NCBI GenBank assembly: GCA_944354125.1
Contig: CALVPT010000001.1
Coordinates: forward strand, 186,001-250,000
DNA from: an uncultured Clostridia bacterium
Lineage (GTDB): Bacteria > Bacillota > Clostridia > Christensenellales > Borkfalkiaceae
Length of the DNA stretch: 64,000 nucleotides
Reading direction: 5' to 3'
The position numbers were made by a program, and so were the translations under genes. The notes under the pieces are model-generated. The model searched no databases, was not told where the DNA came from, and saw only the letters and a list, made by a program, of their open reading frames with translations. Of the stretch, positions 44,001 to 51,601 are shown one piece after another; the stretch's first letter is position 1, and each line of letters starts with the position of its first letter.

Positions 44001-44073
44001 CGTCGTCGAGGGCGCGCACGTCGGCGCCGCCCTTGGTACGATATATCTTAGTCAGATTTTTTATTTCAAGCAT
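41065..44073 (-). CDS. ABC transporter, fused ATPase and FtsX-type permease
   Basis: A 1002-residue fusion with an N-terminal ATPase (Walker A GKSGSGKSTLL about residue 37, signature LSGGQKQRIAIARAL about 142, Walker B IIMADEPTGALD) and a C-terminal MacB/FtsX-like permease. The first membrane segment is at about 342-366, a large extracellular domain spans about 370-850, and three segments follow (about 865-990). Such proteins act in antimicrobial peptide export, lipoprotein release or envelope signalling. It lies 24 bases after bcp and immediately before the LytTR system, as in sensing/detoxification modules. Confidence 0.9.
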   Translation of the reverse strand: MLEIKNLTKIYRTKGGADVRALDDVSLTFGDTGMVFLLGKSGSGKSTLLNLIGGLDRPDGGEIIVKGRGSKTFSTSDFDSYRNTFVGFIFQEYNILNEFTVEDNIALALELQGKPKDKAKIAEILRSVEMEQFAKRKPNTLSGGQKQRIAIARALVKEPEIIMADEPTGALDSATGKQVFDTLKKLSESKLVIVVSHDREFAEIYGDRIVELKDGRIISDVTKCKVAAESASENVSYIGENTISVKSGAKLTPQDMKNIEKFLLSAQSDVLISNNKGDISAFRKQARIDENGAREQFFATQTDKIERKKYTAEESRFIRSKLPLRHAIKIGASSMKVKPFRLFFTIFLTFIAFTMFGLFSTLMLFNEQQTVSESLMMSQDDYVIARKNYYVTINSYINGELQSSYESYEGGAFKQREADDVWDNLDKDAVFTFNYSQEYYSDPEFSIYNAAQGDSEIYKTTLKGFAITAEDSIFRSQKILWGKYPDASDELMISDYTFEAIRKGCKLYYIDENGQKAEHRVEQYSDLEDAVIYLNNSYGSGDILSHPYKVSGVYEAQAVPEEYTSENADGNLGYKWESELNGGFYAYAIVDDSFYDANADYLSHDYGNQTDVSEYFIYFNLPYHIESNGIYTYVSGGQKLPVESGFKQFNVYGLDGTRLNSLSGNGIAYEAQSLGNVIMSSVSNYIGMYDTDGSISEEWSKDDGDGALYRKLDWFVQGICFGISDETFELTDAERIGYLAEVMEFVDKYDIPVFENSEMYSDTSDMARTAVTIEGFYFGGYDMPDRIYCGSDIYDMVLRQAGDIWTSRTETKYDATGDMYSRAVFIKDASTINSVVEKTVLTEDDGSFYEITNSVVNQLSNYISLIDVLSQVFLYVGIALAAFSMLLLFNFISVSIVSKKKEIGILRAVGARSVDVFKIFYSETVIITAICLVLALIVSVLLCSVFNSMIAAELGMPLALFVFGPLSVVIMIGIAILTSVISTFMPVYSIAKKRPVESIRAL

Positions 44074-44097
44074 ATGCCGTTTCCTTCTTTTTTCAAT

Positions 44098-44556
44098 TTA
44101 ACCCCTGAGGAAGGCGAGTATCTCCGACGAATTCTTATCGGGATTGGCCTTGGGGAACGCCTTTATTATCCTGCCCTCTTCGTCGATAACATAGGTAGTT
44201 CTCACCACGCCGAAAGAGGTCTTGCCGTAAAGCTTTTTCTCCTTCCAGACATCGTATGCCTTAATAGCCTCCAGTCCCTCGTCCGAAAGAAGGATAAAGG
44301 GAAGCGAATACTTCGATGCAAACTTTGAATGAGAGGCAACGCTGTCCTTGCTTATGCCGATTACGACTACACCCATATCGGCATATGCCGAATAGTCAGC
44401 GGCAAACGCGCACGCCTGACGGGTGCAGCCGGGAGTGTTATCCTTGGGATAAAAATATACTACCACCTTTTTGCCCCTGAAAGAGCTTAAGGTCACGTTC
44501 TTTCCGTCCTTGTCGGGCAGGGTGAAATCGGGCGCCGATGTATTTTCAAGCAACAT
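44098..44556 (-). CDS. bcp: Thioredoxin-dependent peroxiredoxin (Bcp)
   Basis: Bcp reduces hydrogen peroxide and organic peroxides. The 152-residue protein shows the peroxidatic and resolving cysteines in PKDNTPGCTRQACAF (Cys about 43 and 48) and the family end motif SSEILAFLRG. It has a perfect promoter, a leader of about 70 bases and a GGAG site. It is upstream of the ABC transporter gene by 24 bases and divergent from an alcohol dehydrogenase gene, with a palindrome between the two promoters. Confidence 0.95.
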   Translation of the reverse strand: MLLENTSAPDFTLPDKDGKNVTLSSFRGKKVVVYFYPKDNTPGCTRQACAFAADYSAYADMGVVVIGISKDSVASHSKFASKYSLPFILLSDEGLEAIKAYDVWKEKKLYGKTSFGVVRTTYVIDEEGRIIKAFPKANPDKNSSEILAFLRG

Positions 44557-44630
44557 TTGATTTTCTCCTTGATTTAATTATATTGCCGCGACATGCATAA
44601 AACCACAAAACATCGCGTAATATTGCCGAT

Positions 44631-44659
44631 ATTATACCGCTATACTGCTCCCGTGTCAA
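44631..44659 (-). promoter_or_regulatory. bcp promoter
   Basis: TTGACA (44654-44659), 17-bp spacer, TATAAT (44631-44636) on the minus strand: full consensus. Confidence 0.9.
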
Positions 44660-44680
44660 CATTTGCGGCGCAATATGCTC

Positions 44681-44696
44681 CTTACAGTTCTGTAAG
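44681..44696. promoter_or_regulatory. Palindrome between bcp and adh promoters
   Basis: CTTACAGTTCTGTAAG has perfect 7-base arms around TT. It lies just upstream of the bcp -35 and 45 bases before the adh -35, as an operator for a dimeric regulator would. It matches no operator I can name with confidence. Confidence 0.5.
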
Positions 44697-44741
44697 ATTG
44701 ATAAAAACGACCGCTTGAACAAAAATATTTCAAATTAATTG

Positions 44742-44769
44742 TTGACAAAGTGAACTATTAGGGTATAAT
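44742..44769 (+). promoter_or_regulatory. adh-aldh promoter
   Basis: TTGACA (44742-44747), 16-bp spacer, TATAAT (44764-44769), about 70 bases before the alcohol dehydrogenase start. Confidence 0.88.
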
Positions 44770-44844
44770 GAAATTGTAACAGATTTGCGTTACGGTCGTT
44801 TATGTTGCAAGTTTTTAGGCATATGCGGCGATAAGGAAGCAAAT

Positions 44845-46053
44845 ATGAACATATTAAGTAAACTTTGGGCGAGAACCTTTCAGATTTCAATGCGCGCAAT
44901 GCTGCCCGTTCTGCCCTACAGGAACCCCAAGATAATAAAGGATATCCGCGACGTGCCCCACCTTATAAAGGAAAAGGGCAAAAGGCGCGCCCTGATAGTC
45001 GCCGACCCCGTGATAATAGAGCTCAAACTTGCCATGCCCATGCTTGCCGCATTTGCGGAGTGCGGCATAAGCTACAGTCTGTATGACAAAGTTGTGCCCA
45101 ACCCCACCACTAAGGAATGCGAGGAAGCGCGCGCAATGTACATAAATGACGGCTGCGATTGTCTGGTTGCAATCGGCGGCGGCTCCTCCCTCGACTGCGC
45201 CAAGGCGGTAGGCGCGAGGATTGCGCGACCCAAAAAGCAACTTTCCAAGATGGAGGGCATACTCAAGATAAGAAAAAAAATTCCCCTGCTCGTCGCAATA
45301 CCCACTACTGCAGGCACGGGCAGCGAGACGACTCTTGCCGCAGTAATCTGCGACGCAGAGACGAGGCACAAGTACGCCATAGACGACTTCCCCCTCATAC
45401 CATCATACGCCGTTCTGGACGGCTCCATCTTAAGGACGCTTCCGCCCAAGGTAATCTCTGCTACGGGCATAGACGCGCTCACCCACGCGCTGGAGGCATA
45501 CCTCGGCAGGTCGACGACAAAGGATACGCGCAGGGACAGCCTGAATGCCATAAAACTGATATTTGAAAACCTGCAGAAAGCATATTCGACGCGCAGCGAA
45601 GATAGCCTTGACAACATGCTGCACGCCTCACACTATGCAGGCAGGGCATTTTCAAAGTCTTATGTAGGCTACGTTCACGCGCTTGCCCACGCCCTCGGCG
45701 GAAAGTACAACACTCCGCACGGTCTGGCTAACGCCGTGCTGCTGTCGCCCGTCCTCAAGGCATACGGCAGCACAATACATAAAAAGCTCAAGAAAATCTG
45801 CATATTCTGCGGCTTTGCGGACCAAAGCACCTCACCCGAACAGGCAGCCGCAATCTTCTTTGAAAAGCTCGACGGGCTGGAGAGAGCCATCGGCATTCCC
45901 CTCACTCTTCCCGAAATTAAGGAGGACGACCTCGACCTGCTGGTAAACTACGCATACAAGGAGGCATATCCCCTCTACCCCGTCCCCGTTCTGTGGGACA
46001 AAGACAAGCTTAAGTCCATGTACAGGGAGGTAATGACAGATGAACAACGATAA
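44845..46053 (+). CDS. Iron-containing alcohol dehydrogenase
   Basis: A 402-residue group III dehydrogenase that interconverts aldehydes and alcohols with NAD(P). It shows VAIGGGSSLDCAKAVGA, PTTAGTGSE, DALTHALEAYLGR and AHALGGKYNTPHGLANAVLL, which carry the nucleotide-binding and metal (Asp, His) residues. ATG 44845 follows AAGGAAG; upstream in-frame codons lack a ribosome site. Its end overlaps the aldehyde dehydrogenase start by 14 bases, so the pair may work in sequence on aldehydes or in alcohol fermentation. Confidence 0.93.
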   Translation: MNILSKLWARTFQISMRAMLPVLPYRNPKIIKDIRDVPHLIKEKGKRRALIVADPVIIELKLAMPMLAAFAECGISYSLYDKVVPNPTTKECEEARAMYINDGCDCLVAIGGGSSLDCAKAVGARIARPKKQLSKMEGILKIRKKIPLLVAIPTTAGTGSETTLAAVICDAETRHKYAIDDFPLIPSYAVLDGSILRTLPPKVISATGIDALTHALEAYLGRSTTKDTRRDSLNAIKLIFENLQKAYSTRSEDSLDNMLHASHYAGRAFSKSYVGYVHALAHALGGKYNTPHGLANAVLLSPVLKAYGSTIHKKLKKICIFCGFADQSTSPEQAAAIFFEKLDGLERAIGIPLTLPEIKEDDLDLLVNYAYKEAYPLYPVPVLWDKDKLKSMYREVMTDEQR

Positions 46054-47419
46054 GATTATAGAAATTTTTGAAAGACAGAAGAAATATTTTGCCGAAGGCA
46101 AGACGCTTAACGTCGCGGAGAGAAAGCTAAGACTTACGGCGCTGCGCGAGGCTGTAGAAAAGAACGTCGACCGGATAGCAGAGGCGCTTAAGGCAGACCT
46201 GGGCAAAAGCCCTTCGGAAAGCTATATGTGCGAGACCGGTCTTTCGCTGAGCGAAATTACCTATCAGATCAAGCACATAAAGAAATTTGCCAAAAGACAG
46301 CGGGTAACCACCCCGATGGCACAGTGGATAGCCAAGAGCTACCGCTATCCTTCGCCCTACGGCACGGTGCTGATTATGAGCCCGTGGAACTATCCCATAC
46401 TTCTTTCCCTCGACCCCGTAGCCGAGGCGGTTGCGGCAGGAAATACGGTCATACTCAAGCCGAGCGCATACTCCCCCGCCTCCTCAGCCGTGCTCAGAAA
46501 GATAATTTCCGAGGCTCTGCCCGAAGAGGTAGTCGCCGTAGTCGAGGGAGGCAGGGAGGAAAACAAAATTCTCCTCGACCTCGACTTTGACTACATATTC
46601 TTTACGGGCAGCAAGACCGTGGGAAGACAGGTATACGAAAAGGCGGCTTCGCGCCTTACTCCCGTCACGTTGGAGCTTGGCGGCAAGAGCCCCTGCATTG
46701 TCGACGCAACGGCAAATATTCCGCTTGCGGCAAGGCGCATAGTGTTCGGAAAATATCTGAACTGCGGTCAGACCTGCGTTGCTCCCGACTACATACTCTG
46801 CCACACCTCTGTAAAGGACAGGTTCATAGAAGAGATCAAAAAGCAGATTGTCGCTCAATACGGCGCAAATCCGCTTGAAAACGAAAACTATGGCAGAATA
46901 GTTTCCAAAAAGCACTTCGACAGGGTTGCAGGGCTGATCGATGCAAAAAAAGTAGTGTTCGGCGGACAGTGCGACGAGGAGGGTCTGCGCATAGCCCCCA
47001 CCGTCATGGACGGCGTCACGCCCGACGACAAGGTCATGGGCGAGGAGATTTTCGGTCCGATTATGCCCATACTGACGTACGACAACCTTGACGAGGTCAT
47101 AAAGGCCGTGAACGGCGGCGAAAGCCCCCTTGCGGCATACTACTTCTCGACCGACAAGAAATCGATTGAAAAATTCCTTGCCGAAACGAGGTTCGGAGGC
47201 GGCTGCATAAACGACGTAATAATTCACCTTGCCACCTCGTACATGCCGTTCGGCGGCTTCGGAGAGAGCGGACTTGGTTCCTATCACGGCAAGACGGGAT
47301 TTGATACGTTCACCCATTATAAGTCGATTGTCGACAAAAAGAACATAACCGACCTGCCCATGAGATATCAGCCGTACAATAAATTTTACGATTTCCTTAT
47401 AAGAATGTTCGTAAGATAA
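46040..47419 (+). CDS. Aldehyde dehydrogenase (class 3-like)
   Basis: A 459-residue NAD(P)-dependent aldehyde dehydrogenase. Motifs are PYGTVLIMSPWNYP, FFTGSKTVGRQVY, catalytic Glu in TLELGGKSPC, catalytic Cys in NCGQTCVAPDY, EEIFGPIMP and PFGGFGESG. Overall length and the hydrophobic C-terminal tail YDFLIRMFVR resemble the class 3/fatty aldehyde group that associates with membranes. It forms an operon with the upstream iron alcohol dehydrogenase and is followed by a terminator. Confidence 0.94.
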   Translation: MNNDKIIEIFERQKKYFAEGKTLNVAERKLRLTALREAVEKNVDRIAEALKADLGKSPSESYMCETGLSLSEITYQIKHIKKFAKRQRVTTPMAQWIAKSYRYPSPYGTVLIMSPWNYPILLSLDPVAEAVAAGNTVILKPSAYSPASSAVLRKIISEALPEEVVAVVEGGREENKILLDLDFDYIFFTGSKTVGRQVYEKAASRLTPVTLELGGKSPCIVDATANIPLAARRIVFGKYLNCGQTCVAPDYILCHTSVKDRFIEEIKKQIVAQYGANPLENENYGRIVSKKHFDRVAGLIDAKKVVFGGQCDEEGLRIAPTVMDGVTPDDKVMGEEIFGPIMPILTYDNLDEVIKAVNGGESPLAAYYFSTDKKSIEKFLAETRFGGGCINDVIIHLATSYMPFGGFGESGLGSYHGKTGFDTFTHYKSIVDKKNITDLPMRYQPYNKFYDFLIRMFVR

Positions 47420-47425
47420 AGATAA

Positions 47426-47455
47426 ATCCCGAGGATTTTCCTCGGGATATTTTTT
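47426..47455 (+). terminator. adh-aldh terminator
   Basis: Stem ATCCCGAGG/CCTCGGGAT with loop ATTTT, followed by ATTTTTT. It can act on both strands, as the other side also reads into A/T. Confidence 0.93.
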
Positions 47456-47470
47456 GTAAAAAGTTCAATT

Positions 47471-47527
47471 TCAGTTGTCCGTGCAGGTGACGGCGCAAGC
47501 CGCCTGAGCTTTACGTTTCATGTCCAT
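47471..47527 (-). CDS. Possible 18-residue peptide gene
   Basis: A short open frame reads MDMKRKAQAACAVTCTDN and stops. Its ATG lies six bases after GGAG (47534-47537), and the frame begins 22 bases after the hydrolase stop on the same strand. The peptide has a basic N-terminal half and two cysteines. No family is recognised. It may be a real small gene or a chance frame in a terminator-proximal region. Confidence 0.3.
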   Translation of the reverse strand: MDMKRKAQAACAVTCTDN

Positions 47528-47549
47528 ACAAAACTCCGTTGCGCACTTT

Positions 47550-48560
47550 TCATAGCTTATCAACAAATGAGAATATCTCATCCATAACCGCGCCGTCCTC
47601 CTCGGTCGCCGCGCGCCAGTCGAAGTCGGCATAAAACCTTTTCATTGCCTTTTCGTCGGCAAAATGAGCCGTAAAGAGAGCGGACAGCGCGCTTTCAGCC
47701 CTGACTGTATTATACGGATTGTGCCCCTTTTCGGGAAGCACCAGCACCTTTGCGTTGCTACCCCTGAGGGCATATGCCGCGCTGCTCGGGTACGGCACGG
47801 TAGCATCTCGCTCGCCGTGAATGAGAAACGCCTTTACCTTGCTCCTTTTGACTGCCTTTGATGCCTTTGTGTTGCCCCTTATGCCAAATTTAAGCAGATT
47901 TATCAGGGCAAACCAGGGTGAAACGAGCACGGCAATCAGCCCTGCGCGCCTGCCCGAAACCAACTTAAGCGCGTCGGTCGCCGCCCTTACGGGGCTGTTG
48001 AATGCCGAGATTGCCACTACACCGTCGACCTCTATCTGACCGCTTGCGCACAGCGCGGAATATGCGCCCCAACTGTGACCCGCAAGCACAAGCTTTTTGG
48101 CGCTCAGCCTTTTATCCCTTCTCGCCTCTATGCAGGCGGCGACGGCACACTCGGCGCCGCAATAAAAGCCCTTTATGCCACGTCCGCCGGAATTGTTGCA
48201 GCCGTATGCGTCGTATGCCAGCACGGCATAGCCGCGCCTGACAAACGAGGCTATCTCGGTCATATAGCTTGCGCTGCCCGCGCCGAAACCGTGTATGAAT
48301 ATGACCAGCGTATCCTTTTCCTCCAGACTGCCGTCAAAGAAGAGTTTTCCGCTCAGCTCATATCCGTCATAATACACGGGAAAATTTTCGCCTTGCAAGC
48401 CGAAATCTTCGGCGGTAAAGTACCTGTACATTGCATTTTTGTCCTGTCTTCTGCCGAACATGAACTTATCGACGACTATTGCCAAGAATAGTCCTGCGGC
48501 AAACACCGCCAGCACAGAGGCACAGACAACTGCGATTACAACAATCAGCCAGGGTTCCAT
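47550..48560 (-). CDS. Membrane-anchored alpha/beta hydrolase
   Basis: A 336-residue protein with one N-terminal membrane segment (about residues 4-30) and an alpha/beta hydrolase fold: oxyanion region FIHGFGAGSASYM, nucleophile Ser in LAGHSWGAYSA, Asp in IHGERDATVP and His in PEKGHNPYN. It resembles serine aminopeptidase/YqkD-type esterases; substrate unknown. The start is close to a hairpin and has no good Shine-Dalgarno. It follows pgi in the same direction. Confidence 0.85.
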   Translation of the reverse strand: MEPWLIVVIAVVCASVLAVFAAGLFLAIVVDKFMFGRRQDKNAMYRYFTAEDFGLQGENFPVYYDGYELSGKLFFDGSLEEKDTLVIFIHGFGAGSASYMTEIASFVRRGYAVLAYDAYGCNNSGGRGIKGFYCGAECAVAACIEARRDKRLSAKKLVLAGHSWGAYSALCASGQIEVDGVVAISAFNSPVRAATDALKLVSGRRAGLIAVLVSPWFALINLLKFGIRGNTKASKAVKRSKVKAFLIHGERDATVPYPSSAAYALRGSNAKVLVLPEKGHNPYNTVRAESALSALFTAHFADEKAMKRFYADFDWRAATEEDGAVMDEIFSFVDKL

Positions 48561-48570
48561 ATATAAATCA

Positions 48571-48592
48571 AGGGGCGGAAAAATCCGCCCCT
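48571..48592 (-). terminator. pgi terminator
   Basis: Stem AGGGGCGGA/TCCGCCCCT with a loop of A/T bases, 21 bases after the pgi stop on the minus strand and 11 bases before the hydrolase start. Confidence 0.6.
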
Positions 48593-48613
48593 GTCTCCTT
48601 TAATGTTATTAAA

Positions 48614-50050
48614 TTAAACGATGTACCTGTCGTCTGCTTCGAGCGCGGAGGCCATCTCCTTCTTCTGCGCCTCATAGCCCCTCTTGCCGAGAAGCGCAAA
48701 GGTTGCCTTCTTGCCGTTTTCTACGCCGGGCTGGTTGAAGGTGTTGATGTTGAGCATTGCGCCCGTATAAGCCGTCTGGAGTTCGAGCAGGAACATGAGC
48801 TGGCCGAGCGTGAATGCGTTGACTTCGGGCAGGTTGATGGTGTAGTTCATTCTGCCTGCAATTCTGAGCGCATATGCCGTTGCCGTGTTCTCTGCCTGAA
48901 TGAGCTCCTGCATGGTGTGTCCGCCGAGGAAGCCCACGTCGGGAATGTCTTCACAGCCGTGAGGTATGGGCATTTCGGTTGCATACTGACCTACGGAAAT
49001 GAAGGTTATTACCTTGTCATAGGGACCTTCGGTATAGAGCTGAACCTGCGAGTGCTGGTCGGTAACGCCGAGACTCTTTACGGGGGTCGTGCCTGCGTTT
49101 ACTACCTTGCCTTCGTAGTTGACAGCCTTGCCGAGCGACTCTGCCCAGAGCTGGCAATACCAGTCAGCCATGAGCTTTAAGTTGTCCGAATAGGGCATGA
49201 GCACGTTTATGTTCTTGCCCTGCTGCATGGTGATATACTGAAGAGCCGCGCACGCGAGCGCAGGGTTCTTGGAAATCTGAGGCTTGGAGCAGAGCGCATC
49301 CATATATGCCGCGCCTGCAAGCATTCCTTTTATGTCTATGCAGAGAACTGCGGCGGGAAGAAGTCCCACGGGGCAGAGTTCGGAGAATCTTCCGCCTACT
49401 CCGTCGGGAAGTATGTATTTTTTAACCTTTCCACCGAGGCTCTCGTCAATCTTGTTGAGGTTGCCTTTCTTAGCGTCGGTCGTGAAGATCATGTTGTTTG
49501 CAATGTCTACGCCTGCCTTCTTTAAAATGTCCGAGATGATGAGGTACTGGGTCATCGTCTCCGATGTGGCGCCCGACTTGGAAATTACGTTGAAACACGT
49601 CTTGTCGGGTTCGATTACGTCGAGAAGCGCCGCCATTCTGACGGGGTCAACGTTGTCCTCTACATAGAACTTGGGACCCTTGCGCTTTGACTGAGGCAGT
49701 TCGTTATAGTGAAGATGGCAAAGCGCATTGAATGCCATTATGGGGCCGAGCGCGCTGCCGCCTATGCCGAGCACTACGAAATACTTGAAGTTCTTTCTTA
49801 TTTCCTTTGCCGTTGCAAGGATATCCGTAACTATGTCGTCCTGGTTATAGGGAAGCTCCGTCCAGCCCATGAACAGTTCGTCCCTGCCCCTGTTTGCCTT
49901 GACATAGTTGAATGCCGCTTCGGCTTCGTCTTTGATTGCCCTGAGCTCGGTTTCCTTTATTCCTCTTTCGCCCAGGTACTTGGACATCATGTTGTTATAG
50001 TCTACCGTGACGCGCATAGAATTGCGCCATTCTCTGGTCTTATAGCTCAT
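48614..50050 (-). CDS. pgi: Glucose-6-phosphate isomerase
   Basis: Pgi interconverts glucose 6-phosphate and fructose 6-phosphate. The 478-residue protein shows VLGIGGSALGP, the catalytic region NVISKSGATSETM, GGRFSELCPVGLLPAA and the C-terminal QPGVENGKK, typical of the shorter Bacillus/Clostridium-type enzymes. ATG 50050 follows TTGGAGG. It has a consensus promoter. Functionally it complements the pgk-tpiA-gpmI group further right and would take up glucose released by the glucanases. Confidence 0.97.
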   Translation of the reverse strand: MSYKTREWRNSMRVTVDYNNMMSKYLGERGIKETELRAIKDEAEAAFNYVKANRGRDELFMGWTELPYNQDDIVTDILATAKEIRKNFKYFVVLGIGGSALGPIMAFNALCHLHYNELPQSKRKGPKFYVEDNVDPVRMAALLDVIEPDKTCFNVISKSGATSETMTQYLIISDILKKAGVDIANNMIFTTDAKKGNLNKIDESLGGKVKKYILPDGVGGRFSELCPVGLLPAAVLCIDIKGMLAGAAYMDALCSKPQISKNPALACAALQYITMQQGKNINVLMPYSDNLKLMADWYCQLWAESLGKAVNYEGKVVNAGTTPVKSLGVTDQHSQVQLYTEGPYDKVITFISVGQYATEMPIPHGCEDIPDVGFLGGHTMQELIQAENTATAYALRIAGRMNYTINLPEVNAFTLGQLMFLLELQTAYTGAMLNINTFNQPGVENGKKATFALLGKRGYEAQKKEMASALEADDRYIV

Positions 50051-50095
50051 GTTTCCTCCAAAAAAACTTTATTTGTGTACTTTATAGCCTCGTCT

Positions 50096-50124
50096 ATTAT
50101 ATAACAACTCGGCCGTTTAGTCAA
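50096..50124 (-). promoter_or_regulatory. pgi promoter
   Basis: TTGACT (50119-50124), 17-bp spacer, TATAAT (50096-50101) on the minus strand. Confidence 0.87.
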
Positions 50125-50167
50125 TAATCGGCGATAAATAATTCAAAAAACTATTTTTGCAATTTAC

Positions 50168-50197
50168 TTGAAAAAACATAAGTTTGTGATGTATAAT
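50168..50197 (+). promoter_or_regulatory. Promoter of helicase gene (leaderless candidate)
   Basis: TTGAAA (50168-50173), 18-bp spacer, perfect TATAAT (50192-50197). Transcription should begin six to seven bases later, at the ATG at 50204. Confidence 0.7.
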
Positions 50198-50203
50198 ATA
50201 TCT

Positions 50204-51415
50204 ATGATTTTACTGAATGCCGAACAAAAGGACGCCGACAACAGAATACTTGAATGGTATAAATCGGAAACGAGGCAGGTCTTCGTGCTTACGGGATACG
50301 CCGGCACGGGAAAAACCACTCTTTTGAAACATACCGTCGTCGATACCCTCGGTCTGGTTCCGGACGTCAGCGCGGCATTCGTGACCCCCACCGGCAAGGC
50401 GGCTACCGTACTCATAAAAAAGGGAATACCTGCCTGCACCGTCCACAGGCTGATATATCAGTCGCAGGTAACGGAACAGAATATCGAGGTCAACGGCAAG
50501 ACCGTCACCGTTGAAAAGCTCACCTTCCGCCGCAGGGAAAGCATCGACAAGTCGATAAAACTCATAGTGCTGGACGAGGCGTCCATGGTCTCCGACGAGG
50601 TGCTCGCCGACATACTCAATTTCGGCGTAAAGGTTTTGCTGTGCGGCGACAACGCCCAGCTCCCTCCCGTCGAGGGATTCAATACCTATCTCAAATCACC
50701 CGACTTCTGCCTTAAGGACATAGTCAGGCAGGACAGGGATAACCCAATAATCAGACTTTCGCTGCTGGCGCGCGAGGGAAAATTCATACCCTACGGCAAT
50801 TACGGCGACAGGGCGTTCGTGCTGTACGGCAGAAAATTTACAGGCGACAGGCGGCAAAAACTGATGCTGAGGGCAGAGCAGATAATATGCGGACTTAACA
50901 GGACGAGATGCCGCATAAACGACGAGATGCGCGCCTATAAGGGCTTTGAAGGACTCCCCAAAGACGGCGAAAAGCTGATCTGCACGCACAACAACTGGGA
51001 ACAGTTCATAGACGGCGAGGCGAGGTTCAATCTAGTAAACGGCATAATCGGCACGGCAATAGAACCGTTTTACAACGAGAACGACTATATGGGCTTCATG
51101 CAGTTCAAGCCTGAATTCCTTGACGAGAGATGCCCCGACGCGTTGCCGTTCGACATAGGCATTTTCAAGGACGGGCAGTACCGCTACAAGCACGGCGACT
51201 ACTTTGCAAAGTTCGGCGAGGACGGCGAGGCTACGGGCGTATTTACGCTGAACAGGTTTGAATACGGTTACTGCATATCCTGCCACAAGGCACAGGGTTC
51301 GGAATTCAATTCCGTCATCGTCTTCGACGAGGGTTACGCCTTCAGGGAAGATTCCGCGCGATGGCTGTACACTGCGATAACCAGGGCAAAAGAAAAACTG
51401 ATTATTGTAAGATAA
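50204..51415 (+). CDS. RecD/Dda-like superfamily 1 DNA helicase
   Basis: A 403-residue ATP-dependent helicase. Walker A is LTGYAGTGKTTLLKH, followed by VTPTGKAA, HRLIYQ, Walker B LIVLDEASMVSDE, LCGDNAQLPPV, and the C-terminal UvrD_C_2 motif ISCHKAQGSEFNSVIVF with LYTAITRAKEKLIIV. It lacks the long N-terminal region of RecD2 and is close in size to phage T4 Dda. The start ATG 50204 has no Shine-Dalgarno and lies at the predicted transcription start. Confidence 0.88.
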   Translation: MILLNAEQKDADNRILEWYKSETRQVFVLTGYAGTGKTTLLKHTVVDTLGLVPDVSAAFVTPTGKAATVLIKKGIPACTVHRLIYQSQVTEQNIEVNGKTVTVEKLTFRRRESIDKSIKLIVLDEASMVSDEVLADILNFGVKVLLCGDNAQLPPVEGFNTYLKSPDFCLKDIVRQDRDNPIIRLSLLAREGKFIPYGNYGDRAFVLYGRKFTGDRRQKLMLRAEQIICGLNRTRCRINDEMRAYKGFEGLPKDGEKLICTHNNWEQFIDGEARFNLVNGIIGTAIEPFYNENDYMGFMQFKPEFLDERCPDALPFDIGIFKDGQYRYKHGDYFAKFGEDGEATGVFTLNRFEYGYCISCHKAQGSEFNSVIVFDEGYAFREDSARWLYTAITRAKEKLIIVR

Positions 51416-51536
51416 AAGATTTAATTAAATTATACATATTTAAATTGTTGTATATTTATCGCCCTACACTATCCGAAAACAAGCGGTTTCAGCAAAGGAA
51501 AGCGGCGGCAAGCAGCAAAAGCGTTAACAAATAGCT

Positions 51537-51576
51537 AAACGGCGGCGCAGAGATTTTTTTCTCTGCGCCGCCGTTT
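51537..51576. terminator. Bidirectional terminator
   Basis: Perfect 16-bp inverted repeat (AAACGGCGGCGCAGAG and complement) with loop ATTTTTTT between the convergent helicase and DeoC-like genes. Confidence 0.85.
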
Positions 51577-51601
51577 CATACTATTTTTTAATTACGGGAG
51601 A

